Source: Pseudomonadota bacterium | GTDB lineage: Bacteria > Pseudomonadota > Alphaproteobacteria > Rhizobiales > Devosiaceae | Reading direction: 5' to 3' | Assembly (NCBI GenBank): GCA_023388175.1 | Contig: JAEWGT010000017.1 | Span: 186,001-250,000 of the forward strand | Length of the DNA stretch: 64,000 nucleotides | Notes under the pieces: generated by a model | What the model was told of the DNA's origin: nothing | The model's database searches: none | What the model saw: only the letters and a program-made list of their open reading frames with translations | Made by a program: the position numbers and the translations under genes | Part shown: positions 17,237 through 24,709 of the stretch, piece after piece | How positions within the stretch are numbered: position 1 is the stretch's first letter | How the letters are laid out: every line of letters begins with the position of its first letter

Positions 17237-17405
17237 CGTCGGAGGCAACAGGCAAAGGAGCGTCAACCTCTGCCTGCGTCCACCTTCCAAATGGTGGAGG
17301 CTCTGTTGGCACACCACCATGTCGCGGCCCGGGATGAAACCCGGTTCGCCTGACAAACGGCAGAGACCCCTCGCGGTTCCCGCAAAAATGGTCGACCGGG
17401 AATTC
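17201..17405 (-). ncRNA. Candidate structured small RNA, family unassigned
   Basis: The gap between two minus-strand genes holds about 200 nt of dense structure read on the minus strand. A closing helix pairs CCCGGTCG (17393-17400) with CGACGGG (near 17236-17242), allowing one bulge. Inside are a stem pairing CTCTG with CAGAG that encloses a CCGGG/CCCGG hairpin, a TCCACC/GGTGGA hairpin, and a 10-bp hairpin CAGGCAGAGG/CCTTTGCCTG with one G-U pair. The UUCG terminator ends it. The longest minus-strand reading frame inside is 47 codons and runs through the terminator, so coding is unlikely. 6S-like RNA is one possibility, but I could not match its signature. A cis-acting leader of the gene at 16274-17026 is the main alternative. 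Confidence 0.55.
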
Positions 17406-17439
17406 GTGATCGCCCGAAGCTGAAATGAAGGTGATGACC

Positions 17440-18594
17440 TCAGACTCGTCCCCCCAGCATCAGCGCAATTATGCTGACCGGGTAATGGGCACCGGGCTCG
17501 GAAATTTCGGCATGGCTCGCGGTAAGTCCGGCGTCCAGGTGTGGAGAAAGAGCAAACGAAAAGCCGCCACGCACCGAGCGCCGCTCATTGAAGAGCCCCT
17601 CATCATAAAGCCCTTGCTCCCGGCTCATACCTACCCCCAGGGACATGGCAAGACGGTCCGACAGAGCCAGGCGCATGCCCAGATCGCCGTCCATTTTATG
17701 GCTGGCCACATCGTCGATCGGTTTGAAAATCTCCGCGCCCGCCGCCAGGCGAGCGCTCAGCACCAGGCGTTCATGCGCCGCCCATTCGACCCTTGCGTCC
17801 AGATACGGCATGCGCCGCAACAGGTCGGTTGCATCCTGCGGCCAGACCAGATCGAAACCGGCATGAAGATCGGCGGTCAATACGCCTTGACGCAGGCGCA
17901 GACCACCAGCCAGACGAGCGACGCCGGCCGGCTCCCGGCCAAAGTCCACCTGATCGGCCTCGGCAACCCCGGCGGATAGCCAGTGCAGGCGCGCCAGACC
18001 TGCAAGCTCGGGCGTCATGATCCATTCGCCATCCACTCTGGCCGTAACCTGGCTCACGTCGGCCTCGATGATCGCGGGCTCCAGAGGCAATCCGGCAAAT
18101 TCGGTCAGACCGGGTTGCCGCCACCGCGCATCCACGCCCAGGGTCACCGCCCGGCCGGAGCCGGTGACCACAAGTTCCGCCAGAGCCTCATGCTCCCTTG
18201 CCGGGCTGGTTATGGTCAGCACGAGCGGCCCCAGATCAAGCATCTTGCCGGTCCATTCCTGCGTGAGCGCATAGCCGAGCCGCAATGCAACGCCATCACC
18301 CAGCGCCAGACCTGCTTCTACCCCACCGGTCACCGAAAGATCGTTCTCGCCGGTGAATTGTCGGAAAACCTGCTGCTCCAGCATCAACCCCGTTCGCAGG
18401 GACAACGGCCCCATAGTGCCCGTGGCCGACACGTCATGACTATGACGCAGGTAGAAATCAGCCGCGCCGCCTTCGCTTTCGCTGGCATTTGAGGTCCAGC
18501 CACTTTCGACGCTGCTCACGATACCAACGGGTGCCTGCGCCGCGGCTCCCACTATTCCAACCCCATATGCAACCAGCATGATCAGAACACGCAT
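17440..18594 (-). CDS. Predicted outer-membrane beta-barrel protein
   Basis: 384 residues from the ATG at 18594, preceded by GGGGAGA. Signal peptide of about 20 residues (ends GAAAQA). The rest shows alternating hydrophobic/polar strands at regular spacing (for example VALRLGYALTQEW, LTADLHAGFDLVW, VRGGFSFALSPHLDAGL), usual for a 14-18-strand barrel, though it ends in Val rather than the usual aromatic residue (LMLGGRV). No Cys. No specific family recognised; porin-like or DUF560/OmpL-like folds are possible. Divergent from the HTH regulator at 18791. Confidence 0.65.
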   Translation of the reverse strand: MRVLIMLVAYGVGIVGAAAQAPVGIVSSVESGWTSNASESEGGAADFYLRHSHDVSATGTMGPLSLRTGLMLEQQVFRQFTGENDLSVTGGVEAGLALGDGVALRLGYALTQEWTGKMLDLGPLVLTITSPAREHEALAELVVTGSGRAVTLGVDARWRQPGLTEFAGLPLEPAIIEADVSQVTARVDGEWIMTPELAGLARLHWLSAGVAEADQVDFGREPAGVARLAGGLRLRQGVLTADLHAGFDLVWPQDATDLLRRMPYLDARVEWAAHERLVLSARLAAGAEIFKPIDDVASHKMDGDLGMRLALSDRLAMSLGVGMSREQGLYDEGLFNERRSVRGGFSFALSPHLDAGLTASHAEISEPGAHYPVSIIALMLGGRV

Positions 18595-18685
18595 CACATT
18601 CTCCCCAGGCCAGGGAAACAATATGAAACCGCGCGGTAACCAATATTGTGCGTAGAAAATGCGGACTTTCCCGTAGGAGATACTG

Positions 18686-18704
18686 GTTCACATTAATGGT
18701 GAAC
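18686..18704. promoter_or_regulatory. Candidate operator in a divergent promoter region
   Basis: Inverted repeat GTTCAC-N7-GTGAAC between the divergent barrel gene and HTH gene, about 90 bp from each start. The spacing suits a dimeric HTH regulator, most simply the product of the gene at 18791. No experimental support. Confidence 0.35.
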
Positions 18705-18790
18705 AGAGCCATATCCATACGTAAGTATTTGATTAACTATATTAAATTGCAGCGAACGCAAATTCTGATCGGCATTCGGAAGGATTTGCA

Positions 18791-19426
18791 ATGCACCAGC
18801 AATCAGGCGACATCTGCCGGGCCTTGCGCAACTGGCGCATCCACGCCCGCATCGGGCAGGCGGCGATTGCCGACTGCCTGGGAGTGACGCAGAGCCAGGT
18901 CAGCCGCTGGGAAAGCGGTCGGGATCATCCGCGCCCGCATAATGTGGAAGCGATAAGGCGCCTGATCTGGGGGCCGGACGCCGATCCCCTGCTGGCGCTC
19001 AAGCATTTCGTCGAACATTCGGATCAGAACCTGTTGCTGATCGATATGCACCACACGATCATTGCGCGCAGCATTGCCCTGCGCGCCACACCTAACCAGC
19101 TTGACCGTTTCGGCTGGGTGTTGAATCCAGACCGGAATGCCAGTTTTGCGCCGGCCTGGCGGCGCTTCGTTTCCATTCTCGAACAGCCCGCTGGCGCTGT
19201 GGGCGTTACGGTTACCCTGCCCTTCATGCAGGATGGAGAGCATTGGTCCGCCACCCTGCGCATGATCGTCTATTCTCTCGCCGGCATAAGGGTTTGCCTG
19301 GCCGAACCCAGCTTCACACGCTGCGAAAATCTCGGCGATATCAGGTTTGAAGAAGTGCGCATTGCGGCCGACGAGGCTCACCAGCACTCGCTGACGCTGT
19401 GGCACCAGCGCGCCGAACAGGCTTGA
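18791..19426 (+). CDS. XRE-family HTH regulator with C-terminal sensor-like domain
   Basis: 211 residues, preceded by AAGGAT at good spacing. N-terminal Cro/C1-type HTH (about 8-60: RIGQAAIADCLGVTQSQVSR, then WESGRDHP). The C-terminal 130 residues look like a PAS-type fold (LLIDMHHTIIARSIALRATP, FAPAWRRFVSILEQ, VYSLAGIRVCLAEPSF) and may sense a ligand or mediate dimerisation. It is divergent from the barrel gene and close to secreted repeat-protein genes, so it may control cell-surface components (inference). Confidence 0.75.
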   Translation: MHQQSGDICRALRNWRIHARIGQAAIADCLGVTQSQVSRWESGRDHPRPHNVEAIRRLIWGPDADPLLALKHFVEHSDQNLLLIDMHHTIIARSIALRATPNQLDRFGWVLNPDRNASFAPAWRRFVSILEQPAGAVGVTVTLPFMQDGEHWSATLRMIVYSLAGIRVCLAEPSFTRCENLGDIRFEEVRIAADEAHQHSLTLWHQRAEQA

Positions 19427-19469
19427 GGCGTCCGGTGCCGCCGTCAACCGTAGTTGAGAAGCAACGGCA

Positions 19470-19504
19470 AAAGGCGACCCGCGCCGGGGGCAGCGGCGCG
19501 GGTC
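19470..19504 (-). terminator. Terminator of the Asn-rich secreted protein gene
   Basis: 10-bp GC stem (19476-19485 with 19495-19504), followed on the minus strand by a short T-run (GCCTTTTGCC). It starts about 45 bp past the stop at 19549. It also faces the end of the plus-strand HTH gene and may serve both. Confidence 0.6.
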
Positions 19505-19548
19505 TGTGAGGGACAGGAGGCAGTGTCCCCCACGGGAAGGGGATGGCC

Positions 19549-19917
19549 TTACCAGCGCTTGCCGGACGATTTGCGGTTGAAGCTGTTCCAGTTATTGGTC
19601 TGGCTGTTGCCGGAATTGACGTTGGTATTCGTCGTATTGCCCGAATTGACGTTCGTGCTGTTGCCCGAATTGGTGTAGCTGGTGTTCTGCCCGCCAATGC
19701 CCAGAATACCGTTGCCGCTGCCGATATTGGAGAGGATCGAGCTGTTGTTGCCGACAGCGACAGTCGTGCCGTTCAGCACGTTGATCTTCTCAAGTCCAAT
19801 CGCGGCGGTGATGTTGCGGAGCAGGCCGCCATTGCCCTTGGAGAAGAAGCCGTTGGCATGGGCTGCGGGGGTCATGGCCAGAGCGGCGACGATGGACAGT
19901 GCGATGATTGCTTTCAT
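19549..19917 (-). CDS. Small secreted Asn/Ser/Gly-rich protein
   Basis: 122 residues. Signal peptide 1-21 ends AHA-NGF. The mature part is low complexity: GNGILGIGGQNTSYTNSGN then repeats of the type NVNSGNTTNT, with a basic tail KSSGKRW. No Cys. The composition resembles curlin-like or adhesive surface proteins, but no curlin repeat is clear. Function unknown. It shares its Asn/Gly style with the protein at 16274 but lacks that C-terminal domain. Confidence 0.7.
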   Translation of the reverse strand: MKAIIALSIVAALAMTPAAHANGFFSKGNGGLLRNITAAIGLEKINVLNGTTVAVGNNSSILSNIGSGNGILGIGGQNTSYTNSGNSTNVNSGNTTNTNVNSGNSQTNNWNSFNRKSSGKRW

Positions 19918-20046
19918 TTCAGGTACTCCCTTGGTTACTGATCCCTGAAGGACACGAGCAAGGGAGCATCAGGCGCCGCGCCAAGGCAATTTCGGACCCC
20001 GATTTTATGCGTTCCATGCGCAAGATGCGCGAAAATACGGGAAAGT

Positions 20047-20976
20047 TCAGAGCTCGAACGGCGCCTGGAAGGACTGAATGGCCTTGATGGCAGCCGAAGC
20101 GCGGTTTTCGACTCCGAGCTTGGTATAGACCTGTTCGAGATGCTTGTTCACCGTGCGGGGACTGAGCCCGAGGATATCGCCGATGTCCCGATTGGATTTG
20201 CCGCGCGCAATCCAGAGCAGCACTTCGCTTTCCCGCTGCGTCAGTCCAAAAGCCTGACGCAGGATATCCTCCTGCCCTTCGGCCTGCATGCGGCTGAGGC
20301 GGAAGAGATATTCGTCGCCTCCCACCATGCCGAGATAGGAGAATTGCAGCCCCCCTGCCCCCGGCGCTGTCAGGGTGAAGGCGTCGCCGGGCTGGCCCCG
20401 GCCGCCATCGGCCAGATACCAGGCAGCGAAGTTGCGCGACATTTCCGGTTGCAATGCCGCATCCATGCCCGAGCGTTCCAACAGGCGATTGGCCTGCGGC
20501 GTAGACCACAGCACCGCGCCATCGGCGGCGAAGGCGATGAGGTGGCGTCCAGCAGCATCAAGCGCAATACGGGCGCTCTGTGCGCGTCGGGCATTGGCGA
20601 GGTGAACGCGGATACGGGCGCGCAATTCATCGAGGCTGATCGGCTTGGAGAGATAGTCGACGCCACCGCTTTCAAGGGCATGCACGATATGCTCGGTCTC
20701 TGTCAGCCCCGTCATGAAGATGATCGGCACATGGGTGAGCTGGGTCATGGCCTTCATGCGCTGGCAGGTCTCGAAACCATCGAGCCCCGGCATGATGGCA
20801 TCCATAAGCACCACATCCGGCGTCACGCGTTCGACGATCTTCAGTGCCGCCTCGCCGCTCCGCGCCACCAGAACGGTAACCCCGGCATCTTCCAGCGCCG
20901 TGGTGAGAAAGCCGAGCGATTCCGGAGAATCGTCGACGAGGAGAACAATGTCCTGCTCTTTCTCAATCCTGCTCAT
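20047..20976 (-). CDS. Response regulator, REC plus LuxR-type HTH
   Basis: 309 residues from the ATG at 20976; the open frame extends far upstream only as a shadow of the kinase gene. N-terminal receiver (about 8-125) with LLVDDSPES, phospho-Asp in VVLMDAIMPG and Lys in YLSKPIS. A PAS-like middle (about 140-230) is followed by LuxR HTH (about 245-305: LTQRESEVLLWIARGKSNRD, then IGDILGLSPRTVNKHLEQVY). It overlaps the hybrid kinase gene by 14 bp, so the two form one transcription unit and a likely signalling pair. Given its position it may activate urtABCDE and the urease genes. Confidence 0.88.
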   Translation of the reverse strand: MSRIEKEQDIVLLVDDSPESLGFLTTALEDAGVTVLVARSGEAALKIVERVTPDVVLMDAIMPGLDGFETCQRMKAMTQLTHVPIIFMTGLTETEHIVHALESGGVDYLSKPISLDELRARIRVHLANARRAQSARIALDAAGRHLIAFAADGAVLWSTPQANRLLERSGMDAALQPEMSRNFAAWYLADGGRGQPGDAFTLTAPGAGGLQFSYLGMVGGDEYLFRLSRMQAEGQEDILRQAFGLTQRESEVLLWIARGKSNRDIGDILGLSPRTVNKHLEQVYTKLGVENRASAAIKAIQSFQAPFEL

Positions 20977-23900
20977 GGCGCACCTGCTCCAGCGTTTCGG
21001 CATAGGCGTCAAAATCGAAATCGGCCATATGCCGGCGCAGGATTTCGACCAGCGGGCGATTGGCGGGATCATCGGCCAAAGCCGCGAGCTTCGCCTCGAT
21101 CCCGCGCACATGACCGATTTGTCCCAGATTGGCCAGATCGCGCAAGTGTTCGGCGCCGGGCGAGACCAGTTTGCCCGCTTGCTGAACGGGCGCCGGCGCC
21201 TCTGCATGGACCCATTCAAGGCCCAGATGCGTGCCGATCCGGTCGAGCAACTGGGCAAGATCGAAGGGCTTGGCCAAAGTGTCGGAGTGGCCGGCATCAG
21301 CGCTGGTTGGGTTGGCCCCATCTCCGATATTGGCAGAGAGCATGACGATAGGCGCCGTGATACCCCGCTCGCGGAGGATGGCGACCAGATCCCAGCCGCT
21401 CACACCGGGCATGCGGATATCGATGAAGAAGAGGTGGGGGAGAAGTGCTGGCTCCGTCGAGCCCCTCCCCCTTGAGGGGAGGGGTTGGGGTGGGGGTGCT
21501 GCGACATCCAAGGCCATCGAGCTTGGGGGTGTTTCAGAACCCCCACCCTCGGTCCCTCCCCTCAAGGGGGAGGGATGCGCAGGAGGGGACAAATCCAGCT
21601 GGTCCAAACATGCCGCGCCGCTCTCTACCATCAACACCACAAACCCCAGCGGCTCCAGCATCTGCCGCATGAGTTCGCGATGGTCTGCATTGTCGTCCAC
21701 CACCATGATCGTGCGGACCGACCCCTTATAGCCGGTAATAGGCTGCGCTTTGCTGACGTTTTTCGCAGGCCGCTCCACCTTGGCCAGCATCAGGCGAGCC
21801 TGAAAGCGTGTCCCCTCGCCCTGCGTGCTGGTGACGGTAATCTCCCCGCCCAGGGTTTCGGTCAGCAGTTTGGTGATAGTCAGGCCCAGCCCCAGCCCCG
21901 GCGTGAAGCGGTTGCGCTCGGCCTCGCCACGCACGAAGGGCTCGAAGATATGGTCGATGTCGCCGGCGGCTATGCCGCTGCCGGTATCGGCAATGACGAA
22001 GGTGGCCACCTGCATGCGATAGGAGACCTTGAAGCTGACATGGCCGGAGGCGGTAAATTTGATGGCATTGGACAGGAGGTTGACCAGAATCTGCCGCAAC
22101 CGCTTCTCATCGGTCCGCACATAGGTCGGCAGCGCTTTTGTCCGTTCATGAAGGAACTCCAGGCCCTTGGCTTCGGCCTGGAGGCGGAACATGTCGACGA
22201 TCTGATCCAGGAAATCCTGGATATTGACCTCGCTGGAATAGACCTGCAGCCGCCCCGCCTCGATCTTGGAAATATCGAGCAGGCCGTCGATCAGCCCGGA
22301 CAGATGTTCGGCGCTGCGGCGAATGACCTGCACCGAACCCCTGCGGTTTTCCGGCACATTGGCGTCGCGTTCGAGGATCTGCGCATAGCCCATCACCGCA
22401 TTGAGCGGGGTGCGCAATTCATGGCTGAGGCCAACAACATAGCGGCTCTTGGCCTGATTGGCGGCCTCGGCCTTCTCCTTGGCGCGCTGCAATTCGGCAT
22501 CAGTCTTGCCGTGGGCGTCGATCTCCTTGAGCAGCAGCGTGTTCTGCCGCGAGCTTTCTTCCTCGGCCACCAGCCGGCTGTCATGGGCAAGAACAAGGAA
22601 CCACGTCATCACTCCGGCGGCGACGGCGAAGACGAAGAAGACGACGAGCAAGGTGCCTCCGACCACATCGGCCGTGTGCGGCGCCGAGCCGATGGCGAAA
22701 TAATAGATGAGCCCCAAAATGCCGCCCAGAATGGTGGTGGCGATAGCCATGGAAATCCCATAGCGACCGAGCCGGGTCTGCAATTTTTGAAGCGCCCATT
22801 GCGGCAGCACGCTCGACGCCACCGCATGGGTCTGGGCCCGGAAATGGGCATGCGGCTTGCACATGTCGTGGCAGCGCGCATCGAGCGAGCAGCAAAGCGA
22901 GCAGATCGGCGCCGCATAGGCCGGGCACCAGGCCATGTCCTCGGGCTCGAAAGGATGCTCACAGATTGAGCAGGTTACGGAAGTCTTGTTGGCCCAAGCC
23001 TTGCGCGGCTTGCGGGCCAGATAATACTTGCCCTTGGTGGCCCATGCGATAGTCGGCGAGGCAATGAAGCAGACGATAAGCGCGATATAGGGTGCGAGGG
23101 CAGAAGCCATTTCGCCGAAAGCGCCGAAATGGGCCGCCAGCGCAATCGTCGCCGAGAGCAGCATGGAGCCGACCCCCACCGGGTTGATGTCGTAGAGATG
23201 GGCGCGCTTGAACTCGATGCCCGGCGGCGCCAGCCCCAGCGGCTTGTTGACGAACAGGTCCGCCGAGATCGAACAGAGCCAGGCCATGGCGATGATCGAG
23301 AAAATGCCCAGCGTTTCCTCAAGCAGGCGATAAATGCCCAATTCCATCAGCAGCAGTGCAATGGCGACGTTGAACAAAAGCCAGACGACGCGGCCCGGAT
23401 GGCTATGGGTCAGCCGCGAGAAGAAATTGGACCAGGCCAGAGACCCAGCATAGGCGTTCATCACATTGATCTTGAGCTGGCTGATGACCACGAACACGGC
23501 CATCAGCATCAGCGCCAGAAATTCATTGGGGATCATGTAGCCAAAGGCCACCGCAAACATGTAGCCCGGCTCGGAGGCATGTTCGGGCGAGACGCCTGCC
23601 GAGAGCGCTAGGAATGCCAGGAAGGAACCGGCGATCAGCTTGGGCGCGCCGACTACGACCCAGCCTGCACCGGCAAGGAAGATGCCGAGCTTCTGCCGCC
23701 ATTTCGGCGCGCCATCCGCCGGCAAGAAGCGCAGAAAGTCCACCTGCTCGCCGATCTGGGTCATCAGCGCCAGGATGACCGCCGAGGCCGCGCCGAATTT
23801 TGCAACTTCGAAGGCGGCGATAGTCCCCGCCTCGCCCGCCGGCTGCCCGAGCCCATTGAAAGCCCGCCACAGGTCGAACTTCTCCCAATCCATGAAAGCG

Positions 23901-24475
23901 ATGAAGATGAAAGGCAGAATGTTCAGAACGATCCAGACCGGCTGCGTCCAGATCTGGAACCGGCTGATCATGGCAATGCCGTGGGTCACCAGCGGAATGA
24001 CCACCAGCGCGGAAATGATATGGCCGATCCAGAGGGGTATGCCGAAAGCCAGATGCAGCGCGCTCGACATGATCGAGGCTTCGATGGCGAAGAGGATGAA
24101 GGTGAAGCTGGCATAGATCAGCGAGGTGATGGTCGAGCCGATATAGCCAAAGCTGGCTCCGCGCGTCAGCAGGTCGACATCGACGCCATGGCGCGTGGCA
24201 TAGCGGGCGATTGGCACGCCCACCAGCAGGATGGCTATGGAGGCGATGAGGATGGCGATCAGCGCATTGGTCGTGCCGTAGCTGAGCGTGATCGCCCCGC
24301 CAATGGCTTCGAGCGCCAGAAAGGAAATGGCGCCGATGGCCGTCTGCGAAATCCGGGTATTGGAGAAACGCCGCGCCGATTTGGCGGTGAAGCGAAGGGC
24401 ATAGTCTTCCAGCGTCTGGTTCGCCACCCAGCGGTTATATTCACGCCTGATCGGGATGATCCGTTGCCGCGCCAT
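20963..24475 (-). CDS. Hybrid sensor kinase with NCS1-type permease sensor and a disrupted-looking receiver
   Basis: 1170 residues from the ATG at 24475. Residues about 20-480 form a 12-segment NCS1 (purine-cytosine permease-like) domain. A Cys-rich zinc-binding-like segment at 500-540 has Cys 502, 505, 517, 525, 528, 529, 535 and 539. Two more membrane segments (about 572-595, 605-630), HisKA with His685 in VGLSHELRTPLN, HATPase (about 785-895) and a receiver (about 922-1085) with VVDDN, Asp1019 in FFIDIRMPG and Lys1069. Residues 963-1012, between receiver helix 2 and strand 3, are encoded by a palindromic intergenic repeat. The C-terminus (1105-1170) is helical. It is divergent from urtA. 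A permease-coupled kinase could sense substrate binding or transport, as in CbrA-like systems; urea- or purine-sensing is inference. Confidence 0.88.
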   Translation of the reverse strand: MARQRIIPIRREYNRWVANQTLEDYALRFTAKSARRFSNTRISQTAIGAISFLALEAIGGAITLSYGTTNALIAILIASIAILLVGVPIARYATRHGVDVDLLTRGASFGYIGSTITSLIYASFTFILFAIEASIMSSALHLAFGIPLWIGHIISALVVIPLVTHGIAMISRFQIWTQPVWIVLNILPFIFIAFMDWEKFDLWRAFNGLGQPAGEAGTIAAFEVAKFGAASAVILALMTQIGEQVDFLRFLPADGAPKWRQKLGIFLAGAGWVVVGAPKLIAGSFLAFLALSAGVSPEHASEPGYMFAVAFGYMIPNEFLALMLMAVFVVISQLKINVMNAYAGSLAWSNFFSRLTHSHPGRVVWLLFNVAIALLLMELGIYRLLEETLGIFSIIAMAWLCSISADLFVNKPLGLAPPGIEFKRAHLYDINPVGVGSMLLSATIALAAHFGAFGEMASALAPYIALIVCFIASPTIAWATKGKYYLARKPRKAWANKTSVTCSICEHPFEPEDMAWCPAYAAPICSLCCSLDARCHDMCKPHAHFRAQTHAVASSVLPQWALQKLQTRLGRYGISMAIATTILGGILGLIYYFAIGSAPHTADVVGGTLLVVFFVFAVAAGVMTWFLVLAHDSRLVAEEESSRQNTLLLKEIDAHGKTDAELQRAKEKAEAANQAKSRYVVGLSHELRTPLNAVMGYAQILERDANVPENRRGSVQVIRRSAEHLSGLIDGLLDISKIEAGRLQVYSSEVNIQDFLDQIVDMFRLQAEAKGLEFLHERTKALPTYVRTDEKRLRQILVNLLSNAIKFTASGHVSFKVSYRMQVATFVIADTGSGIAAGDIDHIFEPFVRGEAERNRFTPGLGLGLTITKLLTETLGGEITVTSTQGEGTRFQARLMLAKVERPAKNVSKAQPITGYKGSVRTIMVVDDNADHRELMRQMLEPLGFVVLMVESGAACLDQLDLSPPAHPSPLRGGTEGGGSETPPSSMALDVAAPPPQPLPSRGRGSTEPALLPHLFFIDIRMPGVSGWDLVAILRERGITAPIVMLSANIGDGANPTSADAGHSDTLAKPFDLAQLLDRIGTHLGLEWVHAEAPAPVQQAGKLVSPGAEHLRDLANLGQIGHVRGIEAKLAALADDPANRPLVEILRRHMADFDFDAYAETLEQVRHEQD
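21462..21574. repeat. Palindromic GC-rich repeat inside a coding region
   Basis: About 113 bp. Left arm 21462-21497 and right arm 21539-21574 are inverted copies; each holds the core CCCTCCCCTTGAGGGGAGGG or its complement plus a GGGGTGGGGGT flank, around a 41-bp centre. The layout is the same as the element at 26050-26161. It lies inside the receiver domain of the hybrid kinase and keeps the reading frame. Confidence 0.85.
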
Positions 24476-24605
24476 CAGCCTATTTCTTAACCCGAAAGGT
24501 TGAGTGCCCAAAAATTCGCCAGCACCTGAATAGCAGCTTTTCCGACAAAATCACGCGGTTTTTCAGGGCCTTCCGCCCTTAACCGGATTCAGGCCGGCAG
24601 GCAGT

Positions 24606-24621
24606 TACGTCAATCGACGTA
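24606..24621. promoter_or_regulatory. Candidate response-regulator site upstream of urtA
   Basis: Inverted repeat TACGTC-AATC-GACGTA in the 234-bp divergent region between the hybrid kinase gene and urtA, about 88 bp before the urtA ATG. Position and symmetry suit the LuxR-type regulator encoded at 20047-20976. No clear -35/-10 pair could be assigned with confidence. Confidence 0.4.
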
Positions 24622-24709
24622 TAGGGCTCTCGTTAAGAACTGTCCCAAGGTTCACCCCAGACGCCTCCCTTGGTGTCTTCGGGGAACGAAATCTCAGAGG
24701 GACTTCACA

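Noticed and set aside
17195..17337. Possible 47-codon minus-strand frame (starts MVVCQQSLHH) within the candidate RNA
   Set aside because: No ribosome binding site, and it reads through the terminator stem and T-run; the base-paired structure explains the sequence better.
20977..21321. N-terminal extension of the LuxR-type regulator
   Set aside because: It reads the kinase gene in another frame and has no similarity to receivers; the receiver starts right after the ATG at 20976.
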